The notes below the pieces were generated by a model that saw only the letters and a list, made by a program, of their open reading frames with translations, did not search any database and had not been told where the DNA came from. A program made the position numbers and the translations under genes. DNA of 64,000 bases from Arcobacter sp. GTDB lineage: Bacteria; Campylobacterota; Campylobacteria; Campylobacterales; Arcobacteraceae. Position 1 is the first letter of the stretch, and each line of letters begins with the position of its first letter. Positions 37,272 through 47,121 of the stretch are shown here, in pieces. The stretch is taken from positions 62,001-126,000 of the forward strand of contig PKUJ01000025.1 of assembly GCA_002869565.1 (NCBI GenBank), given 5' to 3'.

Positions 37272-37703
37272 ATGGAAACAAAAATAAAAAAATCTATTGG
37301 CTTTTCAATATCTCATACTGCCAATTTATTAAATAGTTCAATTAATAAAAAAATTAAACCCTTTGGTATTGCAATTGAACAAAGAGCTATATTAGAACTT
37401 ATTAATTCGAACAAAACTATAAAACAAACGGAACTAGTAAACATCTTATCTAAAGATAAAACAACAATAAGTAGGACTCTTAAAGCTTTAGAAGATAAAA
37501 ACTATATAATAAAAGAAAAAAGTGATAATAGGATATATATTATAAAACTTAGTAAATTAGGGCAAAGTGTTCTAGAAAAAAGTGAAAAAGTGGTATCCAA
37601 GTTTAGAGAGAAAATTGACTTAGAATTAAGTTCTGAAGAGATAGATAATCTATATAAAATTTTAAATAAATTAGAAAAAGTAGCAAGACAAAGTATTGAT
37701 TAA
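37272..37703 (+). CDS. MarR-family regulator of mobA (MobR-like)
   Basis: This 143-residue protein has the MarR winged helix in KQTELVNILSKDKTTISRTLKALEDKNYIIKEKSDNRIYIIKLSKLG (residues 50-100), flanked by dimerisation helices. It is divergent from mobA, as MobR is in Comamonas, where it represses mobA until 3-hydroxybenzoate binds. Three copies of a GTTGTATATACAAC-type palindrome lie in the shared gap, one over the mobA -10. Start ATG has AAGGAATTCT upstream. It runs convergently into the porin gene with a hairpin between. Confidence 0.86.
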   Translation: METKIKKSIGFSISHTANLLNSSINKKIKPFGIAIEQRAILELINSNKTIKQTELVNILSKDKTTISRTLKALEDKNYIIKEKSDNRIYIIKLSKLGQSVLEKSEKVVSKFREKIDLELSSEEIDNLYKILNKLEKVARQSID

Positions 37704-37712
37704 GTATTTTTT

Positions 37713-37743
37713 GAAAGTAACAAGACTATCTCTTGTCACTTTC
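37713..37743. terminator. Bidirectional hairpin between marR and porin genes
   Basis: GAAAGTAACAAGA and TCTTGTCACTTTC form a 13-bp stem with one mismatch and loop CTATC. The genes converge here, so it can end transcription from both. Confidence 0.65.
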
Positions 37744-37750
37744 AAGAGTA

Positions 37751-39052
37751 TTAAAACTTATAATTTAAATAAAGTTTAGCCACAGTCATTTTATCATCTG
37801 GATCAGCTGGATTATCATAATCTACTCGTGCAACTTGTAATCTTGTAGATAATCCTTTAAATGCTCCATTAAATTTATATCTTATATCTGCTTGTATCTC
37901 TGATGCTCCATCCATATATGCTCCTCTTGAAACATTTGCTTGACCTTTATCAGTTTGAGAATATCTTGAATAAGCAAATAATGTAAATACTCCTGGAATT
38001 AATTTAGGAACTAACATTATTGATGTTGAACTTACTCCTGCAAAAAAATTATCTGTAAACATTTGTCCACCATTATATTTGAAGAAGTTTGGTACATGTC
38101 CAAGATTCCCAATAAAGTCACCATCATCATCCACTCTTGTATACGCAAGTTTAAATCCAGTATCTGCAATCTTACCACCTAATTTAATACCATACATATT
38201 TGTATCTTCATCATCAGAAAGATAACCACCTACAGTTCTACTATCATAATCTGCAACGGCATAGAAAGCTCCAATTGATAAAGGAATTGAAGTTGGTAGT
38301 TTATAATTAAATGCTCCATAATAAGTTTTATATTTATCATCAGTTGCTACTGGTGCATCGGTAGGATTTCCTACTTCATCTGTTACAGCTAAGTATTGTC
38401 CTTCTAATGTTAAATTATTAATACTGTTATTTTTTGCATAAACTGAATATGTAGGTTTTTTATAGTGAATAATTCTTGCATCATTAGTTGTACTGTATCT
38501 TTCATACCAATCTTTTATTGCATAAAATCTAACTTCTGTTTGAGGTAAATCTTTATTTACAATTGATAATCCATGAAAGGTATCTACTAATGGATTTGAA
38601 TTTGAAATAGACATTAATGTAGTTGAAATTGATTGTCTACCAGCTTTTATTTCTGTATTACTTCTAGTATATGACAAGTTTGCAAGATATAAATTTGAAC
38701 CTTCCTGCGTTATTCTACTTTCATTTTCATTATAAAAAGTAGGCGCATCAGCTGTAGTACTATTTCCATTTTCTAAATCTAAACTATGCGCTGTTTGAAA
38801 ACCAACTTCTGCTTTAAACCCTTTATAATCAGCAGTTTCATATTTTAGTTGTAATGCTATTGCTGATGAATGTGCATTATTAAATGGTCCAGCTTCTGTT
38901 GAATCTGTGGATGAACTCATTACTGTTATAGATCTAATCTCTCCACTTGCTTTTCCACTTGTTATTGACTCTCGTAGACTATCAGCATTTGTATTAATTC
39001 CTAATGCAGAAACTGCAGCCAATGCGATATAACTTTTTTTTAAATTAATCAT
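37751..39052 (-). CDS. OprD-family outer-membrane porin
   Basis: The 433-residue protein has a signal peptide (ALAAVSALGINTNA) and alternating beta-strand segments. It ends in AKLYLNYKF, with the terminal phenylalanine typical of outer-membrane barrels. Regions such as SITVMSSS and GRQSISTTLMSISNSNPLVDTFHG fit OprD-type porins of Campylobacterota. OprD/OpdK-type barrels in pseudomonads import benzoate or vanillate, and the location between the mob and lig genes suggests aromatic acid entry. It follows dctM with a 221-base gap holding two hairpins. Confidence 0.83.
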   Translation of the reverse strand: MINLKKSYIALAAVSALGINTNADSLRESITSGKASGEIRSITVMSSSTDSTEAGPFNNAHSSAIALQLKYETADYKGFKAEVGFQTAHSLDLENGNSTTADAPTFYNENESRITQEGSNLYLANLSYTRSNTEIKAGRQSISTTLMSISNSNPLVDTFHGLSIVNKDLPQTEVRFYAIKDWYERYSTTNDARIIHYKKPTYSVYAKNNSINNLTLEGQYLAVTDEVGNPTDAPVATDDKYKTYYGAFNYKLPTSIPLSIGAFYAVADYDSRTVGGYLSDDEDTNMYGIKLGGKIADTGFKLAYTRVDDDGDFIGNLGHVPNFFKYNGGQMFTDNFFAGVSSTSIMLVPKLIPGVFTLFAYSRYSQTDKGQANVSRGAYMDGASEIQADIRYKFNGAFKGLSTRLQVARVDYDNPADPDDKMTVAKLYLNYKF

Positions 39053-39124
39053 TCTTCTTCCTTTGTATGTAAACTAAAAGTTAAGTTATTATTTAGTAAA
39101 ATAAAAGGGTAACTTAGCTTTCAA

Positions 39125-39152
39125 AGTATAAAACTCTGCAAAGTTTTATACT
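39125..39152. terminator. Hairpin in the dctM-porin gap
   Basis: AGTATAAAACT and AGTTTTATACT form a perfect 11-bp stem with a six-base loop. It lies 73 bases before the porin start. It may attenuate read-through from the lig operon into the porin gene or shield the porin message. Confidence 0.5.
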
Positions 39153-39193
39153 AAATTTTGATCTAACTTACATTAGACACCAATACGGTACTA

Positions 39194-39251
39194 CCATGGA
39201 TACTGCTTTCCAACTCAAATATTTAAGACAGAAGGAAAGCACAATCCATGG
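39194..39251. repeat. Long inverted repeat beside the dctM stop
   Basis: CCATGGATACTGCTTTCC (39194-39211) and GGAAAGCACAATCCATGG (39234-39251) are 18-base arms matching at 16 positions, around a 22-base loop. The repeat starts 23 bases after the dctM stop. It may be a terminator of the lig operon or a small regulatory stem-loop. Confidence 0.55.
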
Positions 39252-39273
39252 AAGAAATTATCCTAATAAACAA

Positions 39274-40671
39274 TTATCCCGCCAAAAACCTTGGCATAAA
39301 TAAAACAATCCATGGTAATAACAGTAATAGACCAATTCTCACAATTTCAGCTGCAAAAAATGGCATTACACCTTTAAAAGTTTCTGACATAGGAACTTTG
39401 TCTGAAATTTTTGAAATAATAAATACATTTAATCCTACAGGAGGAGTTATAAGGCCTAACTCAACGGATATAAGTGCCAATATTCCAAACCATATTTTTA
39501 GCTCATCTAAATTCATTCCAAAGGCAGCATTACTAGCTGTTACATACTCTCCACCATTAATATTTATTAATACTGGCCAAATAAATGGGATAACAACAAG
39601 AATCATTGCCATCGAATCCATAAAAAATCCTAGTATAATGAATATAATTAGTATAGAGATAAGTATCAACCAAGGATCCATTTGTACATTAACAGCCCAT
39701 TCTGCTATTGCTTGTGGAAGTCCAGATCGTGTAAAGAAGCCTTTTAAAACCTCTGCACCAAAAAGTATAAAATAAATCATTGCACTTGAAACAGATGTTT
39801 CAAGTAGACTCTGTTTTAACCTATCTAAGGTTAAACCTTCACCTTTACCAAATCTAATTCTTAAATAGACTCCATACATTGCAATAATAAATACACCAGC
39901 TGCTGCTGCGGGAGTTGGGGTAAACAGACCTAATCCAAGACCTAAGATAATTGAACCAAAAGTTAAAACAACAGGAATTAACCTCCATAAAGCTTTATTT
40001 CTTTCCTCTTTTGTCAAAGGTTTTGATGCAGGTGCAATTTCTGGTTTTATTCTTACTTGAATGGCAATCACTGCAATAAAAAACAGTACAGCAATTAATC
40101 CTGGAATAATTGCTGCTTGAAACATTTCAATAATTGATGCTTCTACAACAATTGCATATAAAATTAATGCAATTGAAGGGGGAATTAAAATACCAAGTGT
40201 TCCACCAGCAGCAAGAGTACCCGTTGATAACCTTGGAGAATAATTTAGTTTATCAAGCTCCGGTAATGCAATTTTTCCCATTGTTGAGGCTGTTGCTAAA
40301 GAAGAACCTGAAACTGCTCCAAATCCTGCACAAGCACCAATTGCAGTAATTGCAACTCCACCTTTGTATTTTCCAAGTATTGCGTTCATTCCCATAAAAA
40401 GATCTTGTGCCAACTTTGTATGGCTAGCCAAATATCCCATTAATATAAAAAGAGGGATAACTGATAAATTATAATTTGCTAAATTTTCCCAAAGCAAACT
40501 TTTATACTGCATGATATATGGCATAAATCTAATATATGGGACATATAAAGACAGTACAAAAGTACCAAATATTCCTACAAAAGCCATTGCAAAAGCTACA
40601 CGAGCTTTTAGCATTAGTAAAATGAAAAATACAGCTAAGCCCAATAACCCTATAATCTCTTTTTCACCCAT
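39274..40671 (-). CDS. TRAP transporter large membrane subunit DctM, lig operon
   Basis: This 465-residue hydrophobic protein has about 12-13 membrane segments and DctM motifs such as AVSGSSLATASTMGKIALPEL, GTLGILIPPSIALILYA and LGLITPPVGLNVFII. It is the last gene of the ten-gene lig operon. Its start overlaps the end of dctQ by eight bases. With DctQ it forms the only aromatic-type TRAP membrane pair in the island, and so may serve the receptors at 23, 34 and 42 kb. Confidence 0.92.
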   Translation of the reverse strand: MGEKEIIGLLGLAVFFILLMLKARVAFAMAFVGIFGTFVLSLYVPYIRFMPYIMQYKSLLWENLANYNLSVIPLFILMGYLASHTKLAQDLFMGMNAILGKYKGGVAITAIGACAGFGAVSGSSLATASTMGKIALPELDKLNYSPRLSTGTLAAGGTLGILIPPSIALILYAIVVEASIIEMFQAAIIPGLIAVLFFIAVIAIQVRIKPEIAPASKPLTKEERNKALWRLIPVVLTFGSIILGLGLGLFTPTPAAAAGVFIIAMYGVYLRIRFGKGEGLTLDRLKQSLLETSVSSAMIYFILFGAEVLKGFFTRSGLPQAIAEWAVNVQMDPWLILISILIIFIILGFFMDSMAMILVVIPFIWPVLININGGEYVTASNAAFGMNLDELKIWFGILALISVELGLITPPVGLNVFIISKISDKVPMSETFKGVMPFFAAEIVRIGLLLLLPWIVLFMPRFLAG

Positions 40672-41194
40672 CTATTTTTCCCCCTTTATGTAAGAATATT
40701 TGGAATGCTAATACTACTGACCATAAAACAAGAGAAATGATTCCAGGTGCATAAAATGGCCATTCAAACCAACCTAATGTAGTTGAAACAGCACCATCTT
40801 CAAAGGATTCAATCATTCCTAAGAACATTAAAATTCCTAAAAATATAACAAAAACTAAAGTACAACTAAGCCATAGTATGTCTAAAATTTGTTGCCATTT
40901 TGATGAAAATTTATCAGCAAAAAAATCAACTGCTACATGCCCCCTTTGAGCTTGTGCCCAAGGAAAAAACATCAAGGCTATACAACTAGTTAATAACCTT
41001 ACTAAATCCTCATATCCAGATAAGGCAGAAACATTCGAATCAAAAATTCTTGCAACTTTATCTAATCCAAAAGCTGCAATATTAATAACTGTTGTAAGGA
41101 CTACTATTAGAAGTAGAATTCCAGCAAAATATAACCACCATAGACATATCTTCTTTAATTTTCCTTCCAAGTATAATCTTAATCTAGCTTGCAT
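40664..41194 (-). CDS. TRAP transporter small membrane subunit DctQ, lig operon
   Basis: This is a protein of about 176 residues with four membrane segments. The region LVRLLTSCIALMFFPWAQAQRGHVAVDFFAD is the DctQ signature. Start ATG 41194 is chosen because AAAGG lies just before it and it sits ten bases after the dctP stop; a longer frame would overlap dctP. It bridges DctM and the periplasmic receptor. Confidence 0.86.
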   Translation of the reverse strand: MQARLRLYLEGKLKKICLWWLYFAGILLLIVVLTTVINIAAFGLDKVARIFDSNVSALSGYEDLVRLLTSCIALMFFPWAQAQRGHVAVDFFADKFSSKWQQILDILWLSCTLVFVIFLGILMFLGMIESFEDGAVSTTLGWFEWPFYAPGIISLVLWSVVLAFQIFLHKGGKIDG

Positions 41195-41204
41195 AATTAA
41201 CCTT

Positions 41205-42239
41205 TTATTTACTATATTTAGAAATAGTTTCTCTAGCTGTATCAACTAACTTCTGACCATCAATACCTTTTTCTTTTGCTTCAATAATCCATTTATCAAC
41301 AACTTTCTGACCTGCTTTATCAAACTCATCTAAAGTTTTTTTATCAAATTTAACAACTTCACTATCTTTTGATTTATTTTGCATTTTTTTACCTGGTTCT
41401 TCTAAATCCATCCATAATTGTCCTGCAAATTTTGATAATTCCATACCACTATTATCTAAAATTATTTTTTGTAATTCAGGAGATAATTTATTAAATCTCT
41501 TTTTATTCATTAACATCATAAAAATTGAAGTACCAAATCTCTCTTTGTTTACACCTTCATAAGAATAATGAGTTAACTGATGAAATTTATATGGAGGAAA
41601 AACCTCAAAAGGTACTAATGCTCCATCAATTGCATTTTTAGATAAAGCTTGAGGTAATGCTGGTAAGGGCATACCTACAGGTTCAGCACCATACTCTTCA
41701 ATCAACCATCCACCACTTCTTGATGGAGTTCTAAATTTTAATCCTTTTAAATCTTTTACACTTGTAATTTTTTTATTAACTGTATGAATTGCATTTCCAG
41801 CTGCTGCATGAATTAATAAAGGAACTACATCTTTATAATCACCTTCAATTAAATCCATATTTTCTCTAATTGCTATTGTCGTTGCTAAAGAATCCCCTTT
41901 ATGTACTGTTGGTAATTCGTAAACTTCAGTTCTAGGAAAAACGCCTGGAGTATAACCTGCTAAGGTCCAAACAATATCAGAGACACCATCTCTTGCTTGC
42001 TTATACAATTCATTTGGTTTACCACCCATTGTCATAGTTGGGAAAATTTCAACTTTTAATTTTCCTTTTGAAGCTTCTTCAATTTTTTTTGCCCAAGGCA
42101 TTAATAATTTTGTATGTGTTGGTGCTTTTGAACTCATAAAATGATGTACAATTAATGTTTCAGTTTTTGCATACAAGGCACTAGATAATACCATTGACCC
42201 TGCTAAAAACAAAGCACCTCGTGTAAATATATTTTGCAT
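41205..42239 (-). CDS. TRAP substrate-binding protein DctP, lig operon
   Basis: This 344-residue receptor has a signal peptide ending at ALYA, then ETLIVHHFMSSKAPTHTKLLMPWAKK. FRTPSRSGGWLIEEYGAEPVGMPLPALPQ carries the carboxylate-binding arginine. It is encoded directly before dctQ and dctM and after ligC. Protocatechuate or a hydroxybenzoate is the expected ligand. It is the receptor genetically tied to the membrane pair that the two orphan paralogues probably share. Confidence 0.9.
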   Translation of the reverse strand: MQNIFTRGALFLAGSMVLSSALYAKTETLIVHHFMSSKAPTHTKLLMPWAKKIEEASKGKLKVEIFPTMTMGGKPNELYKQARDGVSDIVWTLAGYTPGVFPRTEVYELPTVHKGDSLATTIAIRENMDLIEGDYKDVVPLLIHAAAGNAIHTVNKKITSVKDLKGLKFRTPSRSGGWLIEEYGAEPVGMPLPALPQALSKNAIDGALVPFEVFPPYKFHQLTHYSYEGVNKERFGTSIFMMLMNKKRFNKLSPELQKIILDNSGMELSKFAGQLWMDLEEPGKKMQNKSKDSEVVKFDKKTLDEFDKAGQKVVDKWIIEAKEKGIDGQKLVDTARETISKYSK

Positions 42240-42262
42240 AATTACTTTCCTAACCTTTTTTA

Positions 42263-43201
42263 TTATTTCATATTTTTTTCAAGTAAATCTAAAACTTTCA
42301 TTGCTGATAAGGCTTGGTTTACACTAGCATTTGGCTCACGGCCATCTCTAATAGCAGAGATAAACTCCCTATCTTGAAGTTCAATACCATTCATAGATAC
42401 ATCAACTTTTGAAACATCAATTTGTTCCTCTTTTCCATTAAATAAATCATCGTATCTTGCTATATATGTTCCATTATCACAGATATATCTAAAGAAAGTT
42501 CCTAATGGTCCATCATTGTTAAAAGATAATGATAGTGTACAAATTTTTCCACTTACAGTTTTAAGACCAATACTCATGTCAAGTGCAATTCCAAGTTCAG
42601 GATGAACTGGTCCTTGCATTGCTTGAACATCAACAATCTCTTCACCTGCTTGATAATAGAATAAATCTACTGTATGACAAGCATGATGCCACAATAAATG
42701 ATCAACCCAAGATCTTGGTTCACCCAAAGCATTTGTATTTGTTCTTCTGAAAAAATAAGTTTGAACATCCATTTGTTGGATACTTAATTCCCCTGCTTTA
42801 ATTTTATTATGAACATATTGATGAGAAGGATTAAATCTTCTTGTATGTCCAGCCATTGCAACTAAACCTGTCTCTTTTTGCTTATTAACAATTGCTTGTG
42901 CATCAGCTAAAGAATCAGCCATAGGAATTTCAATCATCACATGTTTTCCTGCATCCATTAGAGCAATTGCTTGTTCTGCATGTATCTGAGTAGGACTAGT
43001 AATAATTGCTGCATCAAAATCATATTTTAATGCATCTTCTAAGGTTAAAGTATAGTTTGGAATATTAAATGACTCAGCTACTTTTCGAGTACCTTCTTCT
43101 CTTCTTCCAACTAAACATACAACTTCTGCACCTTCAATATTAGATAGAGCATCTAAATGTTTTTTTCCAAATGCTCCATTTCCAACAACACATATTTTCA
43201 T
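42263..43201 (-). CDS. ligC: 4-carboxy-2-hydroxymuconate-6-semialdehyde dehydrogenase
   Basis: The 312-residue protein belongs to the Gfo/Idh/MocA fold. GNGAFGKKHLDAL binds NAD(P) at the N-terminus, and a C-terminal domain contains WVDHLLWHHACHTVDLFYY. It resembles LigC of Sphingobium SYK-6 (315 residues). It oxidises the hemiacetal form of the ring-cleavage product to 2-pyrone-4,6-dicarboxylate. It follows ligB by five bases in the lig operon. Position and family both support the call. Confidence 0.92.
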   Translation of the reverse strand: MKICVVGNGAFGKKHLDALSNIEGAEVVCLVGRREEGTRKVAESFNIPNYTLTLEDALKYDFDAAIITSPTQIHAEQAIALMDAGKHVMIEIPMADSLADAQAIVNKQKETGLVAMAGHTRRFNPSHQYVHNKIKAGELSIQQMDVQTYFFRRTNTNALGEPRSWVDHLLWHHACHTVDLFYYQAGEEIVDVQAMQGPVHPELGIALDMSIGLKTVSGKICTLSLSFNNDGPLGTFFRYICDNGTYIARYDDLFNGKEEQIDVSKVDVSMNGIELQDREFISAIRDGREPNASVNQALSAMKVLDLLEKNMK

Positions 43202-43206
43202 ACTTA

Positions 43207-44055
43207 TTAGTCCTCCTTATTCTCTAAAATTGTTAAACTATAATTTGTATTTGAAATTGGAGTATGCATAAACCGATGAACTTCATTCACTTGCTTTTCT
43301 AATGCACCTCTCATAACTAACCACATAATAGCCTCGGCACCTTCACTACCCGTTTCTCTTATTAATTCAGTTACTGAAATATCTTTAATACTTTCTGGAC
43401 TATTTACTAAACTATCTAACCATTTTCTATCATAATCTTGATTTATAAGACCAGCTCTTGGTCCTTGTAATTGATGAGATAATCCACCTGTTCCCATAAT
43501 TGCAACTCTTGTATCCTCAGGATAAGATTCTACTGCTTCTTTAATTGCTTTCCCTAAGTTATAACATCTATTTCCCTTTGGTTGCGGATATTGAACAACA
43601 CCAACATATAAAGGAATAAATTTACAAGGCCACTCTTGGCAATCCTCACCAAATGCAATTGAGGCTGGAACTGAGAATCCATGATCAACATCTAACTCGA
43701 AAGAAAATGCTACATCAAACTCTTTTTCATTAAAGTGTTCTGCTATATGTGCCGATAATGCAGAATCACCTTTAAAAGTTGGAACTGGTCTTCTTCCGTA
43801 TCCTTCATCTGCAGGTAAATACTCATCAGCAATACCAATACCAAAAGGAATAACATTTTTTAAAGAGAAATTTGAACCATGGTCATTATAAACAATAATA
43901 CAAACATCAGGTTTTTTTTCTTTCATCCAAGCTCTTAAAGGTTTAATACCCTCATTGAAATCTTCCCAATATGGACCTTCATTTGTCTTACCATCAAATG
44001 CATGCATAATTGTAGGTATATGAGATGTACCTATTCCTCCAATAATCTTACCCAT
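43207..44055 (-). CDS. ligB: Protocatechuate 4,5-dioxygenase beta subunit
   Basis: This catalytic subunit has about 282 residues. The Fe(II) ligands seen in LigB structures map to His in GTSHIPTIMHAF, His in YNDHGSNF, and Glu in GAEAIMWLVMRGAL. It opens the protocatechuate ring between C4 and C5 with O2. Start ATG 44055 is chosen because GAGGAG lies eight bases upstream; it overlaps the ligA stop by eight bases, which implies coupled translation of the two subunits. Confidence 0.94.
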   Translation of the reverse strand: MGKIIGGIGTSHIPTIMHAFDGKTNEGPYWEDFNEGIKPLRAWMKEKKPDVCIIVYNDHGSNFSLKNVIPFGIGIADEYLPADEGYGRRPVPTFKGDSALSAHIAEHFNEKEFDVAFSFELDVDHGFSVPASIAFGEDCQEWPCKFIPLYVGVVQYPQPKGNRCYNLGKAIKEAVESYPEDTRVAIMGTGGLSHQLQGPRAGLINQDYDRKWLDSLVNSPESIKDISVTELIRETGSEGAEAIMWLVMRGALEKQVNEVHRFMHTPISNTNYSLTILENKED

Positions 44056-44467
44056 TTTTTTTCTCCTCATTGTCTTTTATACTTCTATTTCCTTCAATTG
44101 GTCTTCCACCATCTAACATCATTTGTTGAAACTCTTCAGTTGTAACAGGAGGAACATTCATAGTTGCACCTGCTTGTTGCATATGAATACCAAGTGTTGC
44201 AGCTATTTTCCATAAATAATAAATATTTCCACCTAAATCTAAAAGATAATTTAAATCTTTTCTTCTAACTCCATCTTTCATCTCTTCAGTTAATTTTGGG
44301 AATCTACTCATATATTCTTCTTCATCATCAAGAAAAGCTTGTCTTGCTTCTTCTGTGTTTAATGTGTCACAAAATTTATTTAATTCATAACCTTTAATAC
44401 AAGTTTGTAAATCAAAAACAATTGTTCCTGGAATATCTTTATAATCTCTGTCTTCATATTTAATCAT
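44048..44467 (-). CDS. ligA: Protocatechuate 4,5-dioxygenase alpha subunit
   Basis: The 139-residue protein has the same length as LigA of Sphingobium SYK-6. It is a helical LigA-fold subunit with GYELNKFCDTLN and LLDLGGNIYYLWKIAATLG, which cover the active site of the beta subunit. It is upstream of and overlaps ligB. Together they make the alpha2beta2 extradiol dioxygenase. Confidence 0.93.
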   Translation of the reverse strand: MIKYEDRDYKDIPGTIVFDLQTCIKGYELNKFCDTLNTEEARQAFLDDEEEYMSRFPKLTEEMKDGVRRKDLNYLLDLGGNIYYLWKIAATLGIHMQQAGATMNVPPVTTEEFQQMMLDGGRPIEGNRSIKDNEEKKNG

Positions 44468-44479
44468 TTTAATTTCTCC

Positions 44480-45514
44480 TTAACCAAAGTATTTTTCTAA
44501 ATGTATATTAATTCTTGGATAGACTTTTTTGATATTCTCTTCAAATATCATTATTTTTTTATTATTACTAATTTTGGCAGCATCTATGTAGCGTTTAGTA
44601 TCATCAAAATAATGTCCTGTTAATGGATCTATTCCTCTTACTGCCCCTATCATCTCTGAAGCAAATAAAATATTTTCAGTAGGAACTAAATCTAATAATA
44701 AGTCTATCCCTTCTTGATGATAAACGCAAGTATCAAAATAAATATTATTCTCTATAATATTATTAATATTGTCAAGCTCTAGCATATCTGCTAAACCTCT
44801 ATATCTTCCCCAATGATATGGTACTGCTCCACCACCATGAGGTATAACAAATTTTAAATTTGGAAAATCTTTAAATAAAGTTTTACTCATAAATAGCTGG
44901 GTAAATGCCGTTGTATCAGCACCTAAGTAATAAGATGATGTAGCATGAAAAGTACAATTACAAGAACCACTTACATGAATCATAGCAGGAACTTCAAGTT
45001 CAACCATTTTTTCATATAATGGATACCAATATTTATCATCTAAAGGTGGAACATCGTTAAAATAACCTCCAGATGGATCTGGATTTAAATTACAGCCAAT
45101 AAACCCTAATTCATTTACACATCTCTCTAGCTCTTTAATACTTGCCTCCAAGCCTTCACCGGGGGATTGAGGAAGTTGTGCAACTCCAACAAAGTTTTTA
45201 GGAAATAGACCAACAATTCTTGCAATTAAATCATTACAATGTTCCGTCCAAGTAACACTAGTACTTAGATTTCCAACATGGTGTTCCATTCTACTAGCTC
45301 TTGGAGAAAAAATTGTTAAATCTGTTCCTCTATCTTGTTGTAGTTTTAACTGATTATTTACGATGCTTTCTCTTAATTGTTCATCAGTTATATGAATTTC
45401 ACCTTTTAAGTGCTGAATCAAAGGGTTATCTTTTAACTCTTTTTTCTGGTTATCTCTATAATCTGTTAATTCTTGTGGAGCTGTTGTATAGTGCCCATGG
45501 CAGTCAATAATCAT
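44480..45514 (-). CDS. ligJ: 4-oxalomesaconate hydratase
   Basis: This 344-residue amidohydrolase-superfamily protein starts MIIDCHGHYTTAP, whose H-x-H is a metal site and which closely resembles LigJ. Further ligands are expected in MIHVSGSC, IPHGGGAVPYHWGRY and FASEMIGAVRGIDP. It hydrates 4-oxalomesaconate to 4-carboxy-4-hydroxy-2-oxoadipate. In the operon it follows ligK by one base and precedes ligA. Confidence 0.93.
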   Translation of the reverse strand: MIIDCHGHYTTAPQELTDYRDNQKKELKDNPLIQHLKGEIHITDEQLRESIVNNQLKLQQDRGTDLTIFSPRASRMEHHVGNLSTSVTWTEHCNDLIARIVGLFPKNFVGVAQLPQSPGEGLEASIKELERCVNELGFIGCNLNPDPSGGYFNDVPPLDDKYWYPLYEKMVELEVPAMIHVSGSCNCTFHATSSYYLGADTTAFTQLFMSKTLFKDFPNLKFVIPHGGGAVPYHWGRYRGLADMLELDNINNIIENNIYFDTCVYHQEGIDLLLDLVPTENILFASEMIGAVRGIDPLTGHYFDDTKRYIDAAKISNNKKIMIFEENIKKVYPRINIHLEKYFG

Positions 45515-45515
45515 T

Positions 45516-46235
45516 TTATTTTGCCTCCTCTAAATCTTTTTGTGTTTCAAAATATGTAAATCCTGCTTTTTCTAAACCTGGTCTCATTTTATATAAATCA
45601 AGTCCTAAAACACCATTTTCAAATTGTTCTCTTTTTTCACCTTCATAATCTTCTCTTTTTTGAGCTGCATCTGCAACTGTTTTTGCATCTTCTGATGCAA
45701 TAATACAAATCCCATCATCATCAGCAACTACTACATCACCAGGATTTACAATTTGTCCTGCACATACAATAGGAATATTTACTGAACCTAAAGTATTTTT
45801 AACTGTACCTCTAATACTTACAGCTTTAGACCATACTGGGAAATCCATCTCTTCTAAATCTTTTGTATCTCTAACACCTGCATCAATTACTAAACCTTTT
45901 ATACCTTGTGCAATTGCAGATGTTGCTAATAAATCTCCAAAAAAACCATCAGTATTTGGTGTTGTACAAGCAGCAATAATAATATCACCTGGTTGTGCTA
46001 ATTCCATAGCAACATGTAACATCCAATTATCACCTGGTTGAAGTAAAACTGTAATTGCACTTCCTGCAATTCTTTTACCTTTTAATATAGGTCTTAATTC
46101 AGGATGTAATTCACCTACTCTTTTTTGTGCTTCATGAACTGTTGCAGCTCCAAATTTTTCTAATCTATTTATCTCTTCTTGGGGCGCTCTATCAATGTTT
46201 TTGACAGCAACTCCCAAATGTTGTTTTCTAATCAT
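45516..46235 (-). CDS. ligK: 4-carboxy-4-hydroxy-2-oxoadipate aldolase / oxaloacetate decarboxylase
   Basis: This RraA-fold aldolase has about 239 residues. The signature [28 protein letters not shown] carries the G-x-x-R-D substrate site and the metal-binding aspartate. It splits 4-carboxy-4-hydroxy-2-oxoadipate into pyruvate and oxaloacetate, the end products of the pathway. Start ATG 46235 is chosen because GGGAGGA lies eight bases before it, after the ligI stop. Its length is close to LigK/ProA. Confidence 0.92.
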   Translation of the reverse strand: MIRKQHLGVAVKNIDRAPQEEINRLEKFGAATVHEAQKRVGELHPELRPILKGKRIAGSAITVLLQPGDNWMLHVAMELAQPGDIIIAACTTPNTDGFFGDLLATSAIAQGIKGLVIDAGVRDTKDLEEMDFPVWSKAVSIRGTVKNTLGSVNIPIVCAGQIVNPGDVVVADDDGICIIASEDAKTVADAAQKREDYEGEKREQFENGVLGLDLYKMRPGLEKAGFTYFETQKDLEEAK

Positions 46236-46237
46236 TT

Positions 46238-47110
46238 CTAGTCCTCCCACCCATATAATCTAGCTGGGTTATCTACTAATATTTTTTTTTGTAACTCTTT
46301 GTCTGGAACCATTAAAGCAAATAAATCTAGTAAATCTGCATCATTTGGCATATACTCTTTTATATTTGGATGAGGACAATCTGTTCCCCATAAAATTCTA
46401 TCAGGAGCAATTGATACTAACCTTTGTGCATAAGGAATTGCATCATAAAATGGTGGTTGTACAGCAATTCTTTCTGCACAAGAGATTTTAACCCACCAAT
46501 TTGGCTTTTTCATAAAATCACAAAGAATTTTAAATGCCTCCTGCTCAACTCCTTGGCTAGTTGGAACTCTTCCCATATGATCAACGACAATTGTAATATC
46601 AAACTTAGCAAAAAAATCTGCATATTTGATAATATCTTCAGCATTTACATGAATTACTAAATGCCATCCAAAAGGAATAACTTTATTAATTATTCTTTCC
46701 ATCATCTCTAAATCAGGAGCTCCACCTAAATGAGTAACAAAATTAAATCTAACACCTTTAATACCATTTTCATCTAAATATTTAAAATCTTCATAAGTAA
46801 ATGAATCATCAGCCATACAAACACCCTTATATCTTTTAGGGTCATTTTTTATAGCATCTAACATAGCAGAGTTATCTTTACCATGACAAGAAGCTTGAAC
46901 TAAAACAGCTCTTGAAATACCAATTTTATCATGCATTTTTCTTAAAAGTGCTTCTGGTGTATTTGGTGGCCAATATGTTGCCTTATCAGAGTATGGAAAT
47001 ACCTCATGAGGTCCAAATATGTGACAATGCGCATCAGTAGCATTCTCCATTGTTTTATAAACTGGCGTCTTAGTATTTCTATCTGGTGCCATACAAGTTT
47101 TCTTACTCAA
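46238..47110 (-). CDS. ligI: 2-pyrone-4,6-dicarboxylate hydrolase
   Basis: This 290-residue amidohydrolase-like TIM barrel has the family features [11 protein letters not shown] near residue 26, [19 protein letters not shown] and [11 protein letters not shown]. LigI of SYK-6 is 293 residues and metal-independent. It hydrolyses 2-pyrone-4,6-dicarboxylate to 4-oxalomesaconate (as the 4-carboxy-2-hydroxymuconate tautomer). It lies between ligU and ligK with 11- and 2-base gaps. Confidence 0.93.
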   Translation of the reverse strand: MSKKTCMAPDRNTKTPVYKTMENATDAHCHIFGPHEVFPYSDKATYWPPNTPEALLRKMHDKIGISRAVLVQASCHGKDNSAMLDAIKNDPKRYKGVCMADDSFTYEDFKYLDENGIKGVRFNFVTHLGGAPDLEMMERIINKVIPFGWHLVIHVNAEDIIKYADFFAKFDITIVVDHMGRVPTSQGVEQEAFKILCDFMKKPNWWVKISCAERIAVQPPFYDAIPYAQRLVSIAPDRILWGTDCPHPNIKEYMPNDADLLDLFALMVPDKELQKKILVDNPARLYGWED

Positions 47111-47121
47111 AATAATTCTCC

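Noticed and set aside
39248-39775. A 175-codon plus-strand open frame
   Set aside because: It is antisense to dctM, whose membrane-protein motifs are clear, and its own translation matches no family style.
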